From Prevotella sp. HJM029 (GTDB lineage Bacteria > Bacteroidota > Bacteroidia > Bacteroidales > Bacteroidaceae), in the NCBI RefSeq assembly GCF_000599605.1, contig NZ_AZHT01000177.1, positions 1 to 64,000 on the forward strand: a DNA stretch of 64,000 nucleotides, in the 5' to 3' direction. The notes under the pieces are model-generated. The model made no database searches. It was not told the origin of the DNA and was given only the letters and a program-made list of their open reading frames with translations. The position numbers and the translations under genes are program-made. Of the stretch, positions 22,467 to 31,605 are shown piece by piece (position 1 is the first letter of the stretch; every line of letters starts with the position of its first letter).

Positions 22467-23915
22467 CTATGCGGCGGTGCAGAGATAGTGGGTGTAGAGT
22501 GCAAAGTTCCAGCAAAAGAGGAAGAGGGTGAGGATGAGAAGGAGCGTGCGGAGCAGACGATGCCAGCGACGTTGCGTGGCCGTTTGGCGCAACAGGTAGG
22601 CGTAGGCGATGGGAATGACGAAGAGCCAATGGGCACCCATGATGTAAACCTCGTTCAGCCCAAAGCCCAAGCCCATGTGGATAGCCATGTCGAACGCCCA
22701 AAACGAGAGGGCAAGCCACAACAGACGGTGGCGCCGACCCGCCCAGATGCCCCACAGAAACAGCAGTGCCACGAGCCCTTCGACCACGTAGTTGAGGGCG
22801 TAACGATAGGGCACAAAGAGCGGACGGGCGCGCAACGTGTCTTGCAAGAGGTGGTCTTCGTGCAGCTGAATCGACTCACCCATGAGATTGTCCACCGTCG
22901 ACTGCCAACGCGAAGTGGTGCCGTCGGTCCACTGGGTGAACTCACCTTTGCCCATGGGTTGCCCCTTGTGGCGGTTCCAAGGCTGTTTGTGGTCGGCCAT
23001 ATATTGCTGGTGTGCCTGCCGTTTGATGGCCTGTTGAATGGCGCGTTTGATGGCCGTGGTATCGGTGAGATGCGTGGTATCGCGCACGGCCTGTGCGATT
23101 TTGGCATGTGCAGCAGCCACCTCGGCCTTGCGTTTTTGGTTTTTGATGTATTGCGAGGGGCGTTCATAATGGTTCCATTCTATGCGTGCCGCGCCCCACA
23201 TCAGCAGCGATGGCAGCGCAATGGCCAAGCAGAGGTTGGCCGGATGCCAGAATTTTCGTCCGTTGACCCACGCATTGGCCATGAAAATCTTGATGCCGTT
23301 GTTGAGCGAGATGCCCGCCGTGACGATGAAAAACAAGATGGTTTGCCACTTGGTGAACGGCTGTCCCTGCTGCATTTTTCGCCCCGCCACCCACAACGTG
23401 AGCAGCAACATGAACATCGAAAAGCAGAAATGGTCGGGCACACTCACCGAAACCATGACATAGGCCATGCTCATGAAAAAAGCCGACAGCAGTGAAGCGT
23501 CGAGGCGTTGCACCCCAATGACTTGCACCATGAGGCGATAGAGGAACAGGATGCTGTAGAAAGCGCAGAACACCAGCATGCAGCCCACGATGAAAGGAGC
23601 CATGTTGAGCCCCGTGATGGCCATGAGTGCTTGGTTGAGTTGTGCGGCAGGAAGCATGAAAAATGCCAACAACGGATGACGATAAATGTTGTAAGCCTGT
23701 TCCCATTGCGACACCACGGCGTAGCTCAGTGGGTCGAATCCCGAGATGTGGAACGTGCGAACGAACAGCTGATGATAGGCTTCGCCCACCTTAGTATATT
23801 GGGAAGCGTAGTGAAGGATGACCAAAAGGTTGAGCACCACAGCATAGAATGCCGCAGCGAGCGCCATCCCTCGTTCGTCTTTTTTGATGCGGAAAATGCC
23901 AAAAATATGTTTCAT
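22467..23915 (-). CDS. Polytopic membrane protein, DUF6080-like
   Basis: 482 residues with about ten to twelve hydrophobic segments and a soluble, basic, helical insert around residues 265-365 (RKAEVAAAHAKIAQAV and RAIQQAIKRQAHQQYM). The topology recalls GT-C-type glycosyltransferases or envelope polymer proteins of Bacteroidales (DUF6080), but I cannot name a substrate. I chose the Met at 23915 (MKHIFGIFRIKKDERG) because a TAATTTTG -7 box lies ~18 nt upstream; a longer frame would reach into ispF. It shares the minus strand with ispF. Confidence 0.65.
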   Translation of the reverse strand: MKHIFGIFRIKKDERGMALAAAFYAVVLNLLVILHYASQYTKVGEAYHQLFVRTFHISGFDPLSYAVVSQWEQAYNIYRHPLLAFFMLPAAQLNQALMAITGLNMAPFIVGCMLVFCAFYSILFLYRLMVQVIGVQRLDASLLSAFFMSMAYVMVSVSVPDHFCFSMFMLLLTLWVAGRKMQQGQPFTKWQTILFFIVTAGISLNNGIKIFMANAWVNGRKFWHPANLCLAIALPSLLMWGAARIEWNHYERPSQYIKNQKRKAEVAAAHAKIAQAVRDTTHLTDTTAIKRAIQQAIKRQAHQQYMADHKQPWNRHKGQPMGKGEFTQWTDGTTSRWQSTVDNLMGESIQLHEDHLLQDTLRARPLFVPYRYALNYVVEGLVALLFLWGIWAGRRHRLLWLALSFWAFDMAIHMGLGFGLNEVYIMGAHWLFVIPIAYAYLLRQTATQRRWHRLLRTLLLILTLFLFCWNFALYTHYLCTAA

Positions 23916-23964
23916 CTTGCCTTTGTTGGCCTGCAAAATTAAGAAAAAGAACCGAGAAACGGCT

Positions 23965-24438
23965 TTATTTCTCGATGAGACATACGGCATAGGCCGACAT
24001 ACCTTCCTCGCGCCCCGTGAACCCTAAGTGCTCGGTGGTGGTGGCTTTGATGGAGATTTGGTCTTCGTCGATGCCCATCACCTGCGCCAAACACGCACGC
24101 ATGGCCGGCACATGGGGATTGATTTTGGGTCGTTCGGCGCAGAGGGTTGCGTCGATGTTGCCAATGTGGTAGCCCTTTTCGGCCAGCAGGTCGACGACAC
24201 CTTTAAGGATGATTTTACTGTCCATGTTGAGCGTTTTGTCGCTCGTGTCGGGAAAATGATAGCCGATGTCGCGCAGATTGGCTGCGCCAAGGAGGGCGTC
24301 GCTGATGGCATGCACGAGCACATCGGCGTCGCTATGACCCTGCAACCCCATGCTATGCGGAATTTTGATGCCGCCCAACCACAGGTCGCGGCCTTCAACT
24401 AACTGGTGGACATCGAAGCCCATTCCTACTCTTATCAT
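23965..24438 (-). CDS. ispF: 2-C-methyl-D-erythritol 2,4-cyclodiphosphate synthase
   Basis: 157 residues, the IspF enzyme of the non-mevalonate isoprenoid pathway, which cyclises CDP-ME 2-phosphate and releases CMP. The metal-binding GMGFDVHQL (residues 5-13) supplies Asp and His; GLQGHSDADVLVHAISDALLG carries the second His. DIGYHFPDTS is the substrate loop, and KATTTEHLGFTGREEG ends the family signature. It forms a trimer in the cytoplasm. It starts ~200 bp after the end of porV; no other MEP-pathway gene is in the window. Confidence 0.96.
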   Translation of the reverse strand: MIRVGMGFDVHQLVEGRDLWLGGIKIPHSMGLQGHSDADVLVHAISDALLGAANLRDIGYHFPDTSDKTLNMDSKIILKGVVDLLAEKGYHIGNIDATLCAERPKINPHVPAMRACLAQVMGIDEDQISIKATTTEHLGFTGREEGMSAYAVCLIEK

Positions 24439-24640
24439 ATTGGTTGTTTTTGAATGTCAATGTGTTTGTGTGCCCATCTGCACGAGATTGCTCAGCAAAG
24501 TGGCGTGGTTTGCAGGGCTATAGCCTTGCTTTCTCAGGTCGAGCGAGGCGCAAAGGTTGCTGTGCATGCTGCTTTTGCAGGGTGCATCAACCCCATGTGT
24601 GGCGCGCATAGCCCTTGTTGTCGTCGCGCAATGAGCGTGA

Positions 24641-25819
24641 CTACCGCCGGAAAAGGTCCTTGATGCCGTCGAAATCGAAGGCCAGCGAGAGGCGCAACGT
24701 CTGGTCCAAGGGGTTGCTTTTGGCCGTGGCGATGAGATAGGCCGCGTCTAAAGTGATGCCATGAGTTTTGAAACCGGCGCCGAGGGTGAGATATTTTCGG
24801 TTGCCTTTGTTGGCACTCTCGTGGTGATAGCCCGCACGAACGGCAAACTGGTCGTGGTAAACATACTCGCCACCAAGACTCCATGAAACCTCTTGCAGTT
24901 CCTCTTTCAGTCCGCCGGGCGCATCGCCAAAGCTCTTGAAGATGCCGTTGATGCTCGACACATCGTAGTAGTCGCGTTGCAAGCGGTTGTCGAAATCGGT
25001 GGGAAGTTCGTTGTCGCGCTGAATGGGGCGTGTGGGAACGAGCAGTTTGTTGGCATCCACGGCCACCGAAAAGCGGTTGTATTCGTCGATGGGCACCATC
25101 AAAGCGCCGCCCAAACGCAGGTTGGTGGGGATGAATTCGCTGTTGTCATCGCTGCTGAAATTAATCTTACTGCCGATGTTAGAGATGTTCATGCCCAAGC
25201 CTAATTGGCACTCGCGCTGCCCCATCGTGATGTAGTTTTGATAGTAAAGGGCGAGGTCGGCGGCAAAAGCACTGCCGGGCTGGGTGGCATCGCTATAATC
25301 ATAGGTGAGGTCGGAGTGGATATAACGCACGGCAGCCGCGATAGAAAAGCGCTCGCTGAGCATCAAAGCGTAGCCCACATCGAACGACATCTCGTGGGGA
25401 TGGATGGTGGGAATGGCGCCCGTCGAGCCGCTATGGGGCAGTTCCACCTCGCCCATGTTGAAATAACGCAGTGAGGTTGACACGGCACTGTAGTTGCCGA
25501 TGCGATAAAATCCCGTGAGGTTGGCCAAATACATGTCGTTGACCAAGCGGCGCAACCATGGTGTATAGTTGAGCGAAACGCCCGCCCGACTGATGTTGAA
25601 CGGATATTTTGCGGGGTTCCAATATTGCGCATTCACGTCGGGATCGGTGGCTACACCCACGTCACCCATGCCGGCTGCTCGGGCATCGGGGGCGATGGTC
25701 TGCGACGTTACGGCCGTGTAGACAGGGTTGAAAATCGTTTCTTTGATGGATTGCGCCGCTATCTGTGGGCTGAAACCAGCCAGCATGAGGGCGACGAGCA
25801 TCGTTGTTTTTACTTTCAT
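24641..25819 (-). CDS. porV: Type IX secretion protein PorV (LptO family)
   Basis: 392 residues: an outer-membrane FadL-like beta barrel with signal peptide (MKVKTTMLVALMLAGFSPQI, cleavage after AAQ). PorV landmarks are PDARAAGMGDVGVATDPDVN, QYWNPAKYPF, and TLGAGFKTHGITLDAAYLIA near the end. PorV shuttles C-terminally tagged cargo from the translocon to PorU for signal removal and anchoring. I chose the Met at 25819 because it opens the signal peptide; a Met at 25843 adds eight unrelated residues. It starts 38 bp after porU on the same strand, the classic porU-porV pair. Confidence 0.92.
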   Translation of the reverse strand: MKVKTTMLVALMLAGFSPQIAAQSIKETIFNPVYTAVTSQTIAPDARAAGMGDVGVATDPDVNAQYWNPAKYPFNISRAGVSLNYTPWLRRLVNDMYLANLTGFYRIGNYSAVSTSLRYFNMGEVELPHSGSTGAIPTIHPHEMSFDVGYALMLSERFSIAAAVRYIHSDLTYDYSDATQPGSAFAADLALYYQNYITMGQRECQLGLGMNISNIGSKINFSSDDNSEFIPTNLRLGGALMVPIDEYNRFSVAVDANKLLVPTRPIQRDNELPTDFDNRLQRDYYDVSSINGIFKSFGDAPGGLKEELQEVSWSLGGEYVYHDQFAVRAGYHHESANKGNRKYLTLGAGFKTHGITLDAAYLIATAKSNPLDQTLRLSLAFDFDGIKDLFRR

Positions 25820-25857
25820 TGTGTTGCAAATGTGTAATGACATAACGTGTTGGACGT

Positions 25858-28800
25858 TTATTTATTGCCCGCAACGAGCAATTTCAGGGTTTTCGTTTCG
25901 TGGGTGTTGCCGCCATTGACGAGGCGCACGCGGCAGAGATAGAGCCCCGGTGGCAAGCGACTTCCGCCTTGCATCGTGAGGGAATAGTCGATGGTGTAGA
26001 CGGCGTGGGCGGGCGTGGCCTGCTCGATGTGGTGCCACAGGGGGCGGCCTACGAGGTCGAAGACGCTGATTTCTATCGACAGGGGGGTGCCTATCTGGTC
26101 GTGTTCGATGCGGAACTGCGTGTGGTTTCGGGCTGGATTTTCGGATAGCTGCACGCTGATGAGGTGGGGTTCCATGTGGCTGTCGACGACGAAGTCGAGC
26201 GTGGTGACCGACGAATTGTTTTGCACATCCCACGCGCGGAACTGCAATCGGTGGCGGCCTTCGCTGAGTTGGGGCAGCTGGAAAGTCACCGTTCCCGAGG
26301 TATAGCTGCCGATGTCGAACTGGAAATGGTCGTTGAGGTTGTAGGTTTGCTGCGGTTCGCCGTCGACAATGAGTGCCAAGTTGTGGCCAATGCCACTGCC
26401 CGTGACGTTGATGCCGTCGCTATCGTGGAGCGATGCCACAAACATTGGCGTGGCATTCACACGGTCGCCCGACCGGAAGCCGGGGTGGTTGAGGTAGCAA
26501 GTGATAGTGGGTCCCGTGCCATCGGTAGCATTGGGCACCGAACCGCCTACGGTGAACTGCTGCGATTGCCCATTCACCGTGAGCTGTTGGCTGTCGTCGG
26601 TGGCGAAAAGGGTGATGAGACCTTGCCCGTTGCTGTAGCGAATGTCGCGCGGAACAGCAAAGGTGAAGGCAAATTTTCCGGCGCGAACGCTGTCCGTTCC
26701 CGTGAAAATCACTGTCTGGCGGTCGGTATATTGGAAGGCAGTATCGGCCTCTGTGGGGTCGTTTAAACGGCAAGTCACGCGTTCGGGTGCATCGCGTACC
26801 ACGAGCGTAGATAGGCCTTTGAACTGCGGTTGGCCGTCGATGTGGCCCACGATGCGCACCACACTGCCTGCCTTGAGCATGGGCATTGTGCCGCTGTGGG
26901 TCGCTATGCCGGCAATCGAATCGACCACCATTTGCTGCCGGGGCAGGTTTAAACGCAGGGCAGGGTCGCCCAAAAGGGCATATTGCAGCTTGTTGGTTGT
27001 GCGGTCTTTGCCCGTGGTAATCATCTCGGCGAGTGCCAACTGGTGGGCTTCTCCGAGGGTGTTGAGGCGGCCGTTGGTGGTGTTCAGCACGTGTTTGAGA
27101 TAGGCCATATTGAGCATTTTGTTGTAACGGGCATAGACGGTGCGTGTGGTTCCGAAGAAAGCCACTGCGCCTCCGTGGGCGTTTCGCACGGCCGTTTCGC
27201 CCACGGTGGGTGCCAAACCGTCGAAAGGAGCAATGTCACACGAGGCCGTTATCCACAGCGGCAGATGGCGATGGTTGAAGGTTGCGAAGTCGTTGCGGTT
27301 GAGAACGCCCTCATGGGAGAGCTGCACCTCGGAGCCATGACCGGCATAATCCATGATGAGGGCACCGCGTTGTTGCTGCTCGATGATGGCTTTTCGCACG
27401 TCGGGATAGCTATTTCCCGTGGTCGAGGTCTGGCGTTTGTAGGCGTCCCACATCACCTTTTTCACATAGAGTGCGGGGTGTTGCTGGGCAACGGCATCGG
27501 CAACGTCGTTGGCATCGTCCATATGTAGGTTCTGATTGCCGTCATCGCCCATGAAAAGCAAGGTGTTTTGCCATGCGCCGGCATCAGCGTTTTCGGCATA
27601 GCGAATGGTTTTATCGACCATCGTTCGGGCCTCTTCGGGGGTGGAAACAGGGAAACGTCCCACGCCAATATCGGGGATATCGTGGGTCTGAAGCGCACCA
27701 CCTTCGCCGTCATCCAACAGCCCTAAGAAGGTATCGCTCACGTAACATTCGATGGCATTGAACGAGTTTTCGCTCTCGTAGCACAACAGGTAGTCGTCGG
27801 CCTGCAGCTGCTTCGCGGCCGTTGTGCGCAGCCGATTGTCCCAAAGACAGTCGCCAAAGAGCAGCAAATAGCGGGGGGCGTCGGCGGGATTGGTGGCGCG
27901 ATCGTAGAGCATCTTGAGGTAACGGCGGTAGGCATTCACGTCGGGTGTGCCGCTGGAGAACTCGTTATAGAGCGCATCGGCCGCCACAATCTTGACGCGA
28001 AGGCCATCGTGTTGGGCATGAAAGGCTTTTAAACGCTCGGCTTCGGCCGTGAGTTTGCCCGACGAAGGCACGATGATGACCATGTCAGCAGGACCATCGC
28101 CGTGGAGATTTTGCGGTGAGATGGTGCCGGCGATGGTGGGAATGGGGAAGGCATCGGTGGCTAATTGTGGCGCAGGGAAGGGGGCATTCCAGGTCATCGA
28201 CACATAGTCCATCCGGCAAGGGCCGCCCGAAAGGGTGGTGATGCGCACGCGATCGGTGGGCTGGAGCGTGGGCAACGCATAGACACCTTGCGCCTCGTTG
28301 CCCGCGTCATAGGCGTGCAGTTGAATGGAAAGTTGGCCGACGGGCTGGTCGTTCACAGCCACTTCGACCACAGATGGAGCACCCGCGCTGACATTTACCG
28401 ATAGCGTTGCGGTAGTAGCAGCAGGGGGATGGGCAAACGAGAACGTGGCCGTTTGCCCGGCAGGGATGGGCGTTTTGTCGTAGAGGTTGCGCCCACCGTG
28501 GTACAAAGCATAGCTGTCGTCCTCGATAAGCGTGTGGTAATCGTTGGGCGAGGGGTAGAATTGTTGCAGAAAATCGGTTTCGTTCATGGTGCGTAGTGGC
28601 GCAGATGACTCGGTAAGGAAGTAGTAACCATAATCGGAATAGGGGTTGCGTGTGCGGCGAAGTGCCGTGGCATCATCCCACGAAACCGTCCCTTTGGCAT
28701 AGAAAAGATGGCGACCACCCACCACACATTGCGCCACTTCGTGCAGGTCATCGCCCGCAATGAGGTCGGCTTCGCGCAACACTTCGTTTTGCAACCAACC

Positions 28801-29433
28801 GCCATAACCATAGATATGCACCTTATTTATATCGGTGAACCCAGCCTGACGGATGAGCGATTCGCTGAGTTGATGCACGCCCGTCTCGGCCACTTTGATC
28901 TTCACCCAACGCCCTTGTGCCAGCACAGATTGATGGGTATAGCGGTCGGCAGCAGCCACACGGGTAGACAAAGGGTTGCGCTGTGCATGGGCAAGCGCAC
29001 GAGGTTGCGACGTGATGCGCAACATGAAACGCGTCAAAGCGCAATAATGCCCGTCGCGATAAGCATAGGGAGGGAACGAAACCACCAACATCGGCTGCTT
29101 GCGTTGCACCACAATCGTCTGCTCAACCGTGGGCCATGTGGGCGGCAACGCCGTGGTTATCGCCCGATAAGCCTGCTGCTGTGGGGGCGAAAGGGGGGCG
29201 AACTCGGGGTAAACCACCTCCACCTGGTAGGTGGAATCGTGGTAGTTGGCTGGCAAAGGCATGGCATACGTGAAGCGCGCCAATGCCGAATCGATGTGTA
29301 ATTGGGTGGACGAGAGGTGGAAAAAGCGTGAGGAAGCGGGCACAGGGAGGATGAAAAGGCAGCAAAAAACCGTGCATAGCAAGTACTTGACGCACTTACT
29401 ATGGAGATTTTTTGGTAGATATTGATGGGTCAT
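25858..29433 (-). CDS. porU: Type IX secretion system sortase-like signal peptidase PorU
   Basis: 1191 residues, a C25 (gingipain-family) cysteine peptidase on the outer-membrane surface that removes the C-terminal signal of T9SS cargo and attaches it to the envelope. The N-terminal signal is followed by a beta-rich prodomain. The catalytic domain shows YLLLFGDCLWDNR, the catalytic His in MDYAGHGSEVQ (~residue 695) and the Cys in WITASCDIAPFDG (~732), followed by GGAVAFFGTTRTVY. The C-terminus has the T9SS CTD-like pattern ENPARN...ISVFDLVGR...LPPGLYLCRV. A -7 box at 29557 precedes it. It heads the porU-porV operon. Confidence 0.93.
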   Translation of the reverse strand: MTHQYLPKNLHSKCVKYLLCTVFCCLFILPVPASSRFFHLSSTQLHIDSALARFTYAMPLPANYHDSTYQVEVVYPEFAPLSPPQQQAYRAITTALPPTWPTVEQTIVVQRKQPMLVVSFPPYAYRDGHYCALTRFMLRITSQPRALAHAQRNPLSTRVAAADRYTHQSVLAQGRWVKIKVAETGVHQLSESLIRQAGFTDINKVHIYGYGGWLQNEVLREADLIAGDDLHEVAQCVVGGRHLFYAKGTVSWDDATALRRTRNPYSDYGYYFLTESSAPLRTMNETDFLQQFYPSPNDYHTLIEDDSYALYHGGRNLYDKTPIPAGQTATFSFAHPPAATTATLSVNVSAGAPSVVEVAVNDQPVGQLSIQLHAYDAGNEAQGVYALPTLQPTDRVRITTLSGGPCRMDYVSMTWNAPFPAPQLATDAFPIPTIAGTISPQNLHGDGPADMVIIVPSSGKLTAEAERLKAFHAQHDGLRVKIVAADALYNEFSSGTPDVNAYRRYLKMLYDRATNPADAPRYLLLFGDCLWDNRLRTTAAKQLQADDYLLCYESENSFNAIECYVSDTFLGLLDDGEGGALQTHDIPDIGVGRFPVSTPEEARTMVDKTIRYAENADAGAWQNTLLFMGDDGNQNLHMDDANDVADAVAQQHPALYVKKVMWDAYKRQTSTTGNSYPDVRKAIIEQQQRGALIMDYAGHGSEVQLSHEGVLNRNDFATFNHRHLPLWITASCDIAPFDGLAPTVGETAVRNAHGGAVAFFGTTRTVYARYNKMLNMAYLKHVLNTTNGRLNTLGEAHQLALAEMITTGKDRTTNKLQYALLGDPALRLNLPRQQMVVDSIAGIATHSGTMPMLKAGSVVRIVGHIDGQPQFKGLSTLVVRDAPERVTCRLNDPTEADTAFQYTDRQTVIFTGTDSVRAGKFAFTFAVPRDIRYSNGQGLITLFATDDSQQLTVNGQSQQFTVGGSVPNATDGTGPTITCYLNHPGFRSGDRVNATPMFVASLHDSDGINVTGSGIGHNLALIVDGEPQQTYNLNDHFQFDIGSYTSGTVTFQLPQLSEGRHRLQFRAWDVQNNSSVTTLDFVVDSHMEPHLISVQLSENPARNHTQFRIEHDQIGTPLSIEISVFDLVGRPLWHHIEQATPAHAVYTIDYSLTMQGGSRLPPGLYLCRVRLVNGGNTHETKTLKLLVAGNK

Positions 29434-29556
29434 GCTACTTCACTCTTTGGTTCATTGTCCCATCCACAAACGCTGTAAGTTTGGGGTAGAACGCCTTAAA
29501 ACAGCCATCCTCATGCGTTTTTGCGATGTGGAACAGGCTATTTTTCCTTTCGTTTG

Positions 29557-29564
29557 CAAAGATA
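29557..29564 (-). promoter_or_regulatory. -7 promoter box for porU-porV
   Basis: TATCTTTG on the minus strand, giving a 5' leader of ~115 nt. It is one arm of an inverted repeat: TTTATCTTTG recurs on the plus strand at 29579-29588. Confidence 0.55.
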
Positions 29565-29575
29565 AAAGATAATCT

Positions 29576-29677
29576 CCATTTATCTTTGTTTTTTCGGTAT
29601 AAAGTGACCATTTCAGTTCTTTTCTCACGTTAGTGTAAGAACCATTTATCTTTGCTTTTTCGTTATAGTGTGACCAT
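29576..29677 (+). repeat. Tandem 36-bp direct repeat containing promoter-like boxes
   Basis: CCATTTATCTTTG plus a T-rich stretch ending GTGACCAT occurs at 29576-29611 and 29642-29677 (66-bp period). Each copy holds TATCTTTG, a perfect -7 box on the plus strand, yet no plus-strand gene follows; the repeat island begins instead. Confidence 0.6.
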
Positions 29678-29689
29678 GCAACGGATTCG

Positions 29690-30340
29690 TTCCTTCATGG
29701 GTCGTACCATGGGCAGCCATCAATAAGATTTTTGCTGTGAGTTGGTGCGCACCCATCCCCCATCCCCCCTTTTATCAAATAGTAATGTCCTCCCTTTGTT
29801 TGTGCCATGTGCGATGCTCTCATCGTTCTTTTCCGTGTGGTGGTGGGGCGGTGGCGGATAATTTCGCCATCAACGCCCATGTTATTGCGTTTGGATGAGT
29901 GGTGCTGTTATGCTCATCCCTATCCATTGATTTGTGCCATGTGCCATGCCCTCATCGTCCTTTTCTGTGTGATGGTGGGACGGTGGCGGATGGTGGTACG
30001 GCAACCCTATCGGGGTTGTACTTTTGATAGCCCAGGGTTGCCGACGATAGGAGGCTACCCTGGGGAGTGAAGTGTGTGGAATGCTACCCCCTTGGGGGTT
30101 GTACTTTCTTTTTGTGTACAATCCAATGCATCGCATATAACCATCCCATGCATCGCATCCCCACGATTTACATGGTCACAAAAATGGGGATGAATGGGGA
30201 AATGGCGTGGGGGAATTAAAGAAAGTACAACTCCCAAGGGGGTAGGGTTTCGTTTGGGTTTCATCGAGACAGGGTAGATTTCGCTGCGCTCATCAACCCT
30301 GCCCTGTCGAAAGTATAACCCCTTCGGGGTACTATTGCCC
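29690..30340. repeat. Gene-free repeat island 3
   Basis: About 650 bp without a gene. The first half repeats a segment with GTGCCATGTGCGATGCTC and TGGTGGGGCGGTGGCGGAT at ~29803 and ~29936 (about 133 bp apart). The second half is composite element copy C. Confidence 0.7.
30004..30330 (+). repeat. Composite palindromic element, full copy C (327 bp)
   Basis: Same architecture as copies A and B: ACCCTATCGGGGT end, stem CCCAGGGT...ACCCTGGG, two inner ACCCCC-type palindromes, the AGATTTCGCTGCGCTCATCA half, and the ACCCCTTCGGGGT end. Compensatory change is visible: the left stem is CCCAGGGT/ACCCTGGG here but CCCGGGGT/ACCCCGGG in copy A, so pairing is kept. Confidence 0.75.
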
Positions 30341-30518
30341 TGCTTTCACGGGTGAATACTACCACCCTCTGCTTTGTATGCACCTTTTTCTCTCAGCAAT
30401 ATTTCTGTTATGCAGTTTGATTTCTTCTAAAGAAAAAGAAACATGCTCATCATCAAGCTATTATGATTTTTATTTCCCGTCCCTTTTTAAAAATCAATCG
30501 TTTACTACCAGCATTTGA

Positions 30519-30555
30519 AAAAAGCAAAAAGGCAGGGCGTAACGCCTGATTTTTC
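30519..30555. terminator. Bidirectional terminator behind the FAH-fold gene
   Basis: CAGGCG/CGCCCTG forms a short stem with one bulge. On the minus strand it is followed by CCTTTTTGCTTTTTTC, on the plus strand by ATTTTTCG. It most likely ends the minus-strand gene that stops at 30646. The rest of 30340-30640 shows nothing. Confidence 0.5.
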
Positions 30556-30645
30556 GTATCGGATATTTTCTTCCACCGTAGGGGTTGACATTAAAGCCGT
30601 GAGAGAATGATTTTAAAAGGATGATTAAAAAGAGCAGAATCCCCC

Positions 30646-31263
30646 TTATTTACAGTTAAACGACAGCACTTCTCGTTCGCCAATGAAGCCTTCGAGGTGG
30701 TCGTTGATGTTGACGATGTTGGGTGAAACGGGGGCTCCGGTGAAGAGGAGATCGCCTGTTTTGAGGGTGAAAAACTGGCTGATGTAGGCAATGAGGTCGT
30801 CGATGTTGTGGCGCATGTCGCCCGAATAGCCCGCTTGCAAGGGCGTGTTGTTGCACGAAAGTGTGAAGGGGAGGTTGTGAACGGGTTTGAGTTCGTCCAG
30901 CGGAACCCATGTGCCTATGGCGGCGCTACCATCAAAGCTCTTGCTCAAGTCCCAGGGGTGGCCGGCCTTTTGTAAGTTTTTTTGCAAGTCTGTAGCGGTG
31001 AAATCTACACCAAGGGTGACGGCATCATAATAGCGTGGGGCAAAGCGTGGGGCGATAGTCTTGCCCAATCGGCAGATTCTCACCACGAGATGCACGGCAG
31101 CAGTGATGGTGCCTAAGTGGTCGGGAATGAAAAAAGGTTTACTATCTTTGAGCAAAGCCGTGTCGCATTTGGTGAAAAGCACGGGGACATCTGCCCCTGT
31201 TTCATCCCCTTGTCGCGTGCATGCCGCAGTGTTATAATTGCCTTCTATGCCAAAAATTTTCAT
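30646..31263 (-). CDS. FAH-family fold protein lacking the usual metal-binding glutamates
   Basis: 205 residues of the fumarylacetoacetate hydrolase/FAHD1 superfamily: ICRLGKTIAPRFAPRYYDAV, LGVDFTATDLQKNLQKAG, WDLSKSFDGSAAIG, then LQAGYSGDMRHNIDDLIAYI and TGDLLFTGAP. Active members bind Mg or Mn through Glu-x-Glu plus Asp. Asp87 (GVDFTATD) is present, but the Glu-x-Glu site reads Ala56-Val-His58 (TAAVHLVVRI). It may be catalytically altered or inactive, or use His58. I chose the Met at 31263 because MKIFGIEGNYN is the usual start of this subgroup. Monocistronic. Confidence 0.85.
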   Translation of the reverse strand: MKIFGIEGNYNTAACTRQGDETGADVPVLFTKCDTALLKDSKPFFIPDHLGTITAAVHLVVRICRLGKTIAPRFAPRYYDAVTLGVDFTATDLQKNLQKAGHPWDLSKSFDGSAAIGTWVPLDELKPVHNLPFTLSCNNTPLQAGYSGDMRHNIDDLIAYISQFFTLKTGDLLFTGAPVSPNIVNINDHLEGFIGEREVLSFNCK

Positions 31264-31605
31264 TCCTAATTTCCTTTTTGCGTATTGTTGCTGTGCCCTT
31301 TTCATCTATGGACTGCGCACAGACCAGCCGTTTTGCAAATTTCGGTATATTTTTTTATTCCGCCAAAAAAATGCCTTCTTTTCATTGTGGCTGGCGGAAG
31401 AGAGGGCGATGGGAGGAGGTGTGGAAAGGGAAAATGTTGCGTTTTTGGGAAGATGGAGTGCACACTGTACGCGTTAGCAAACTCATCTTCTAAGACATTG
31501 GTGAACTATGGGTTTGCAAAAGCAATGAAAAAGGTGGCAAATATGGGCCACCTTTTCTTGTTTTTTCGTATGAACTGCCGACTAAAGTCGTAGAGATTGC
31601 AAGAC
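31264..31605. other. Intergenic region with terminator
   Basis: About 340 bp between the FAH-fold gene and the end of rnc. Apart from the terminator at 31528-31567 I see no gene; plus-strand open frames here are Phe-rich and not protein-like. Confidence 0.5.
31528..31567. terminator. Bidirectional terminator behind rnc
   Basis: AAAAGGTGGC (31529-31538) pairs with GCCACCTTTT, with T-tracts on both strands. It ends the minus-strand acpP-fabF-rnc transcript 40 bp after the rnc stop. Confidence 0.7.
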
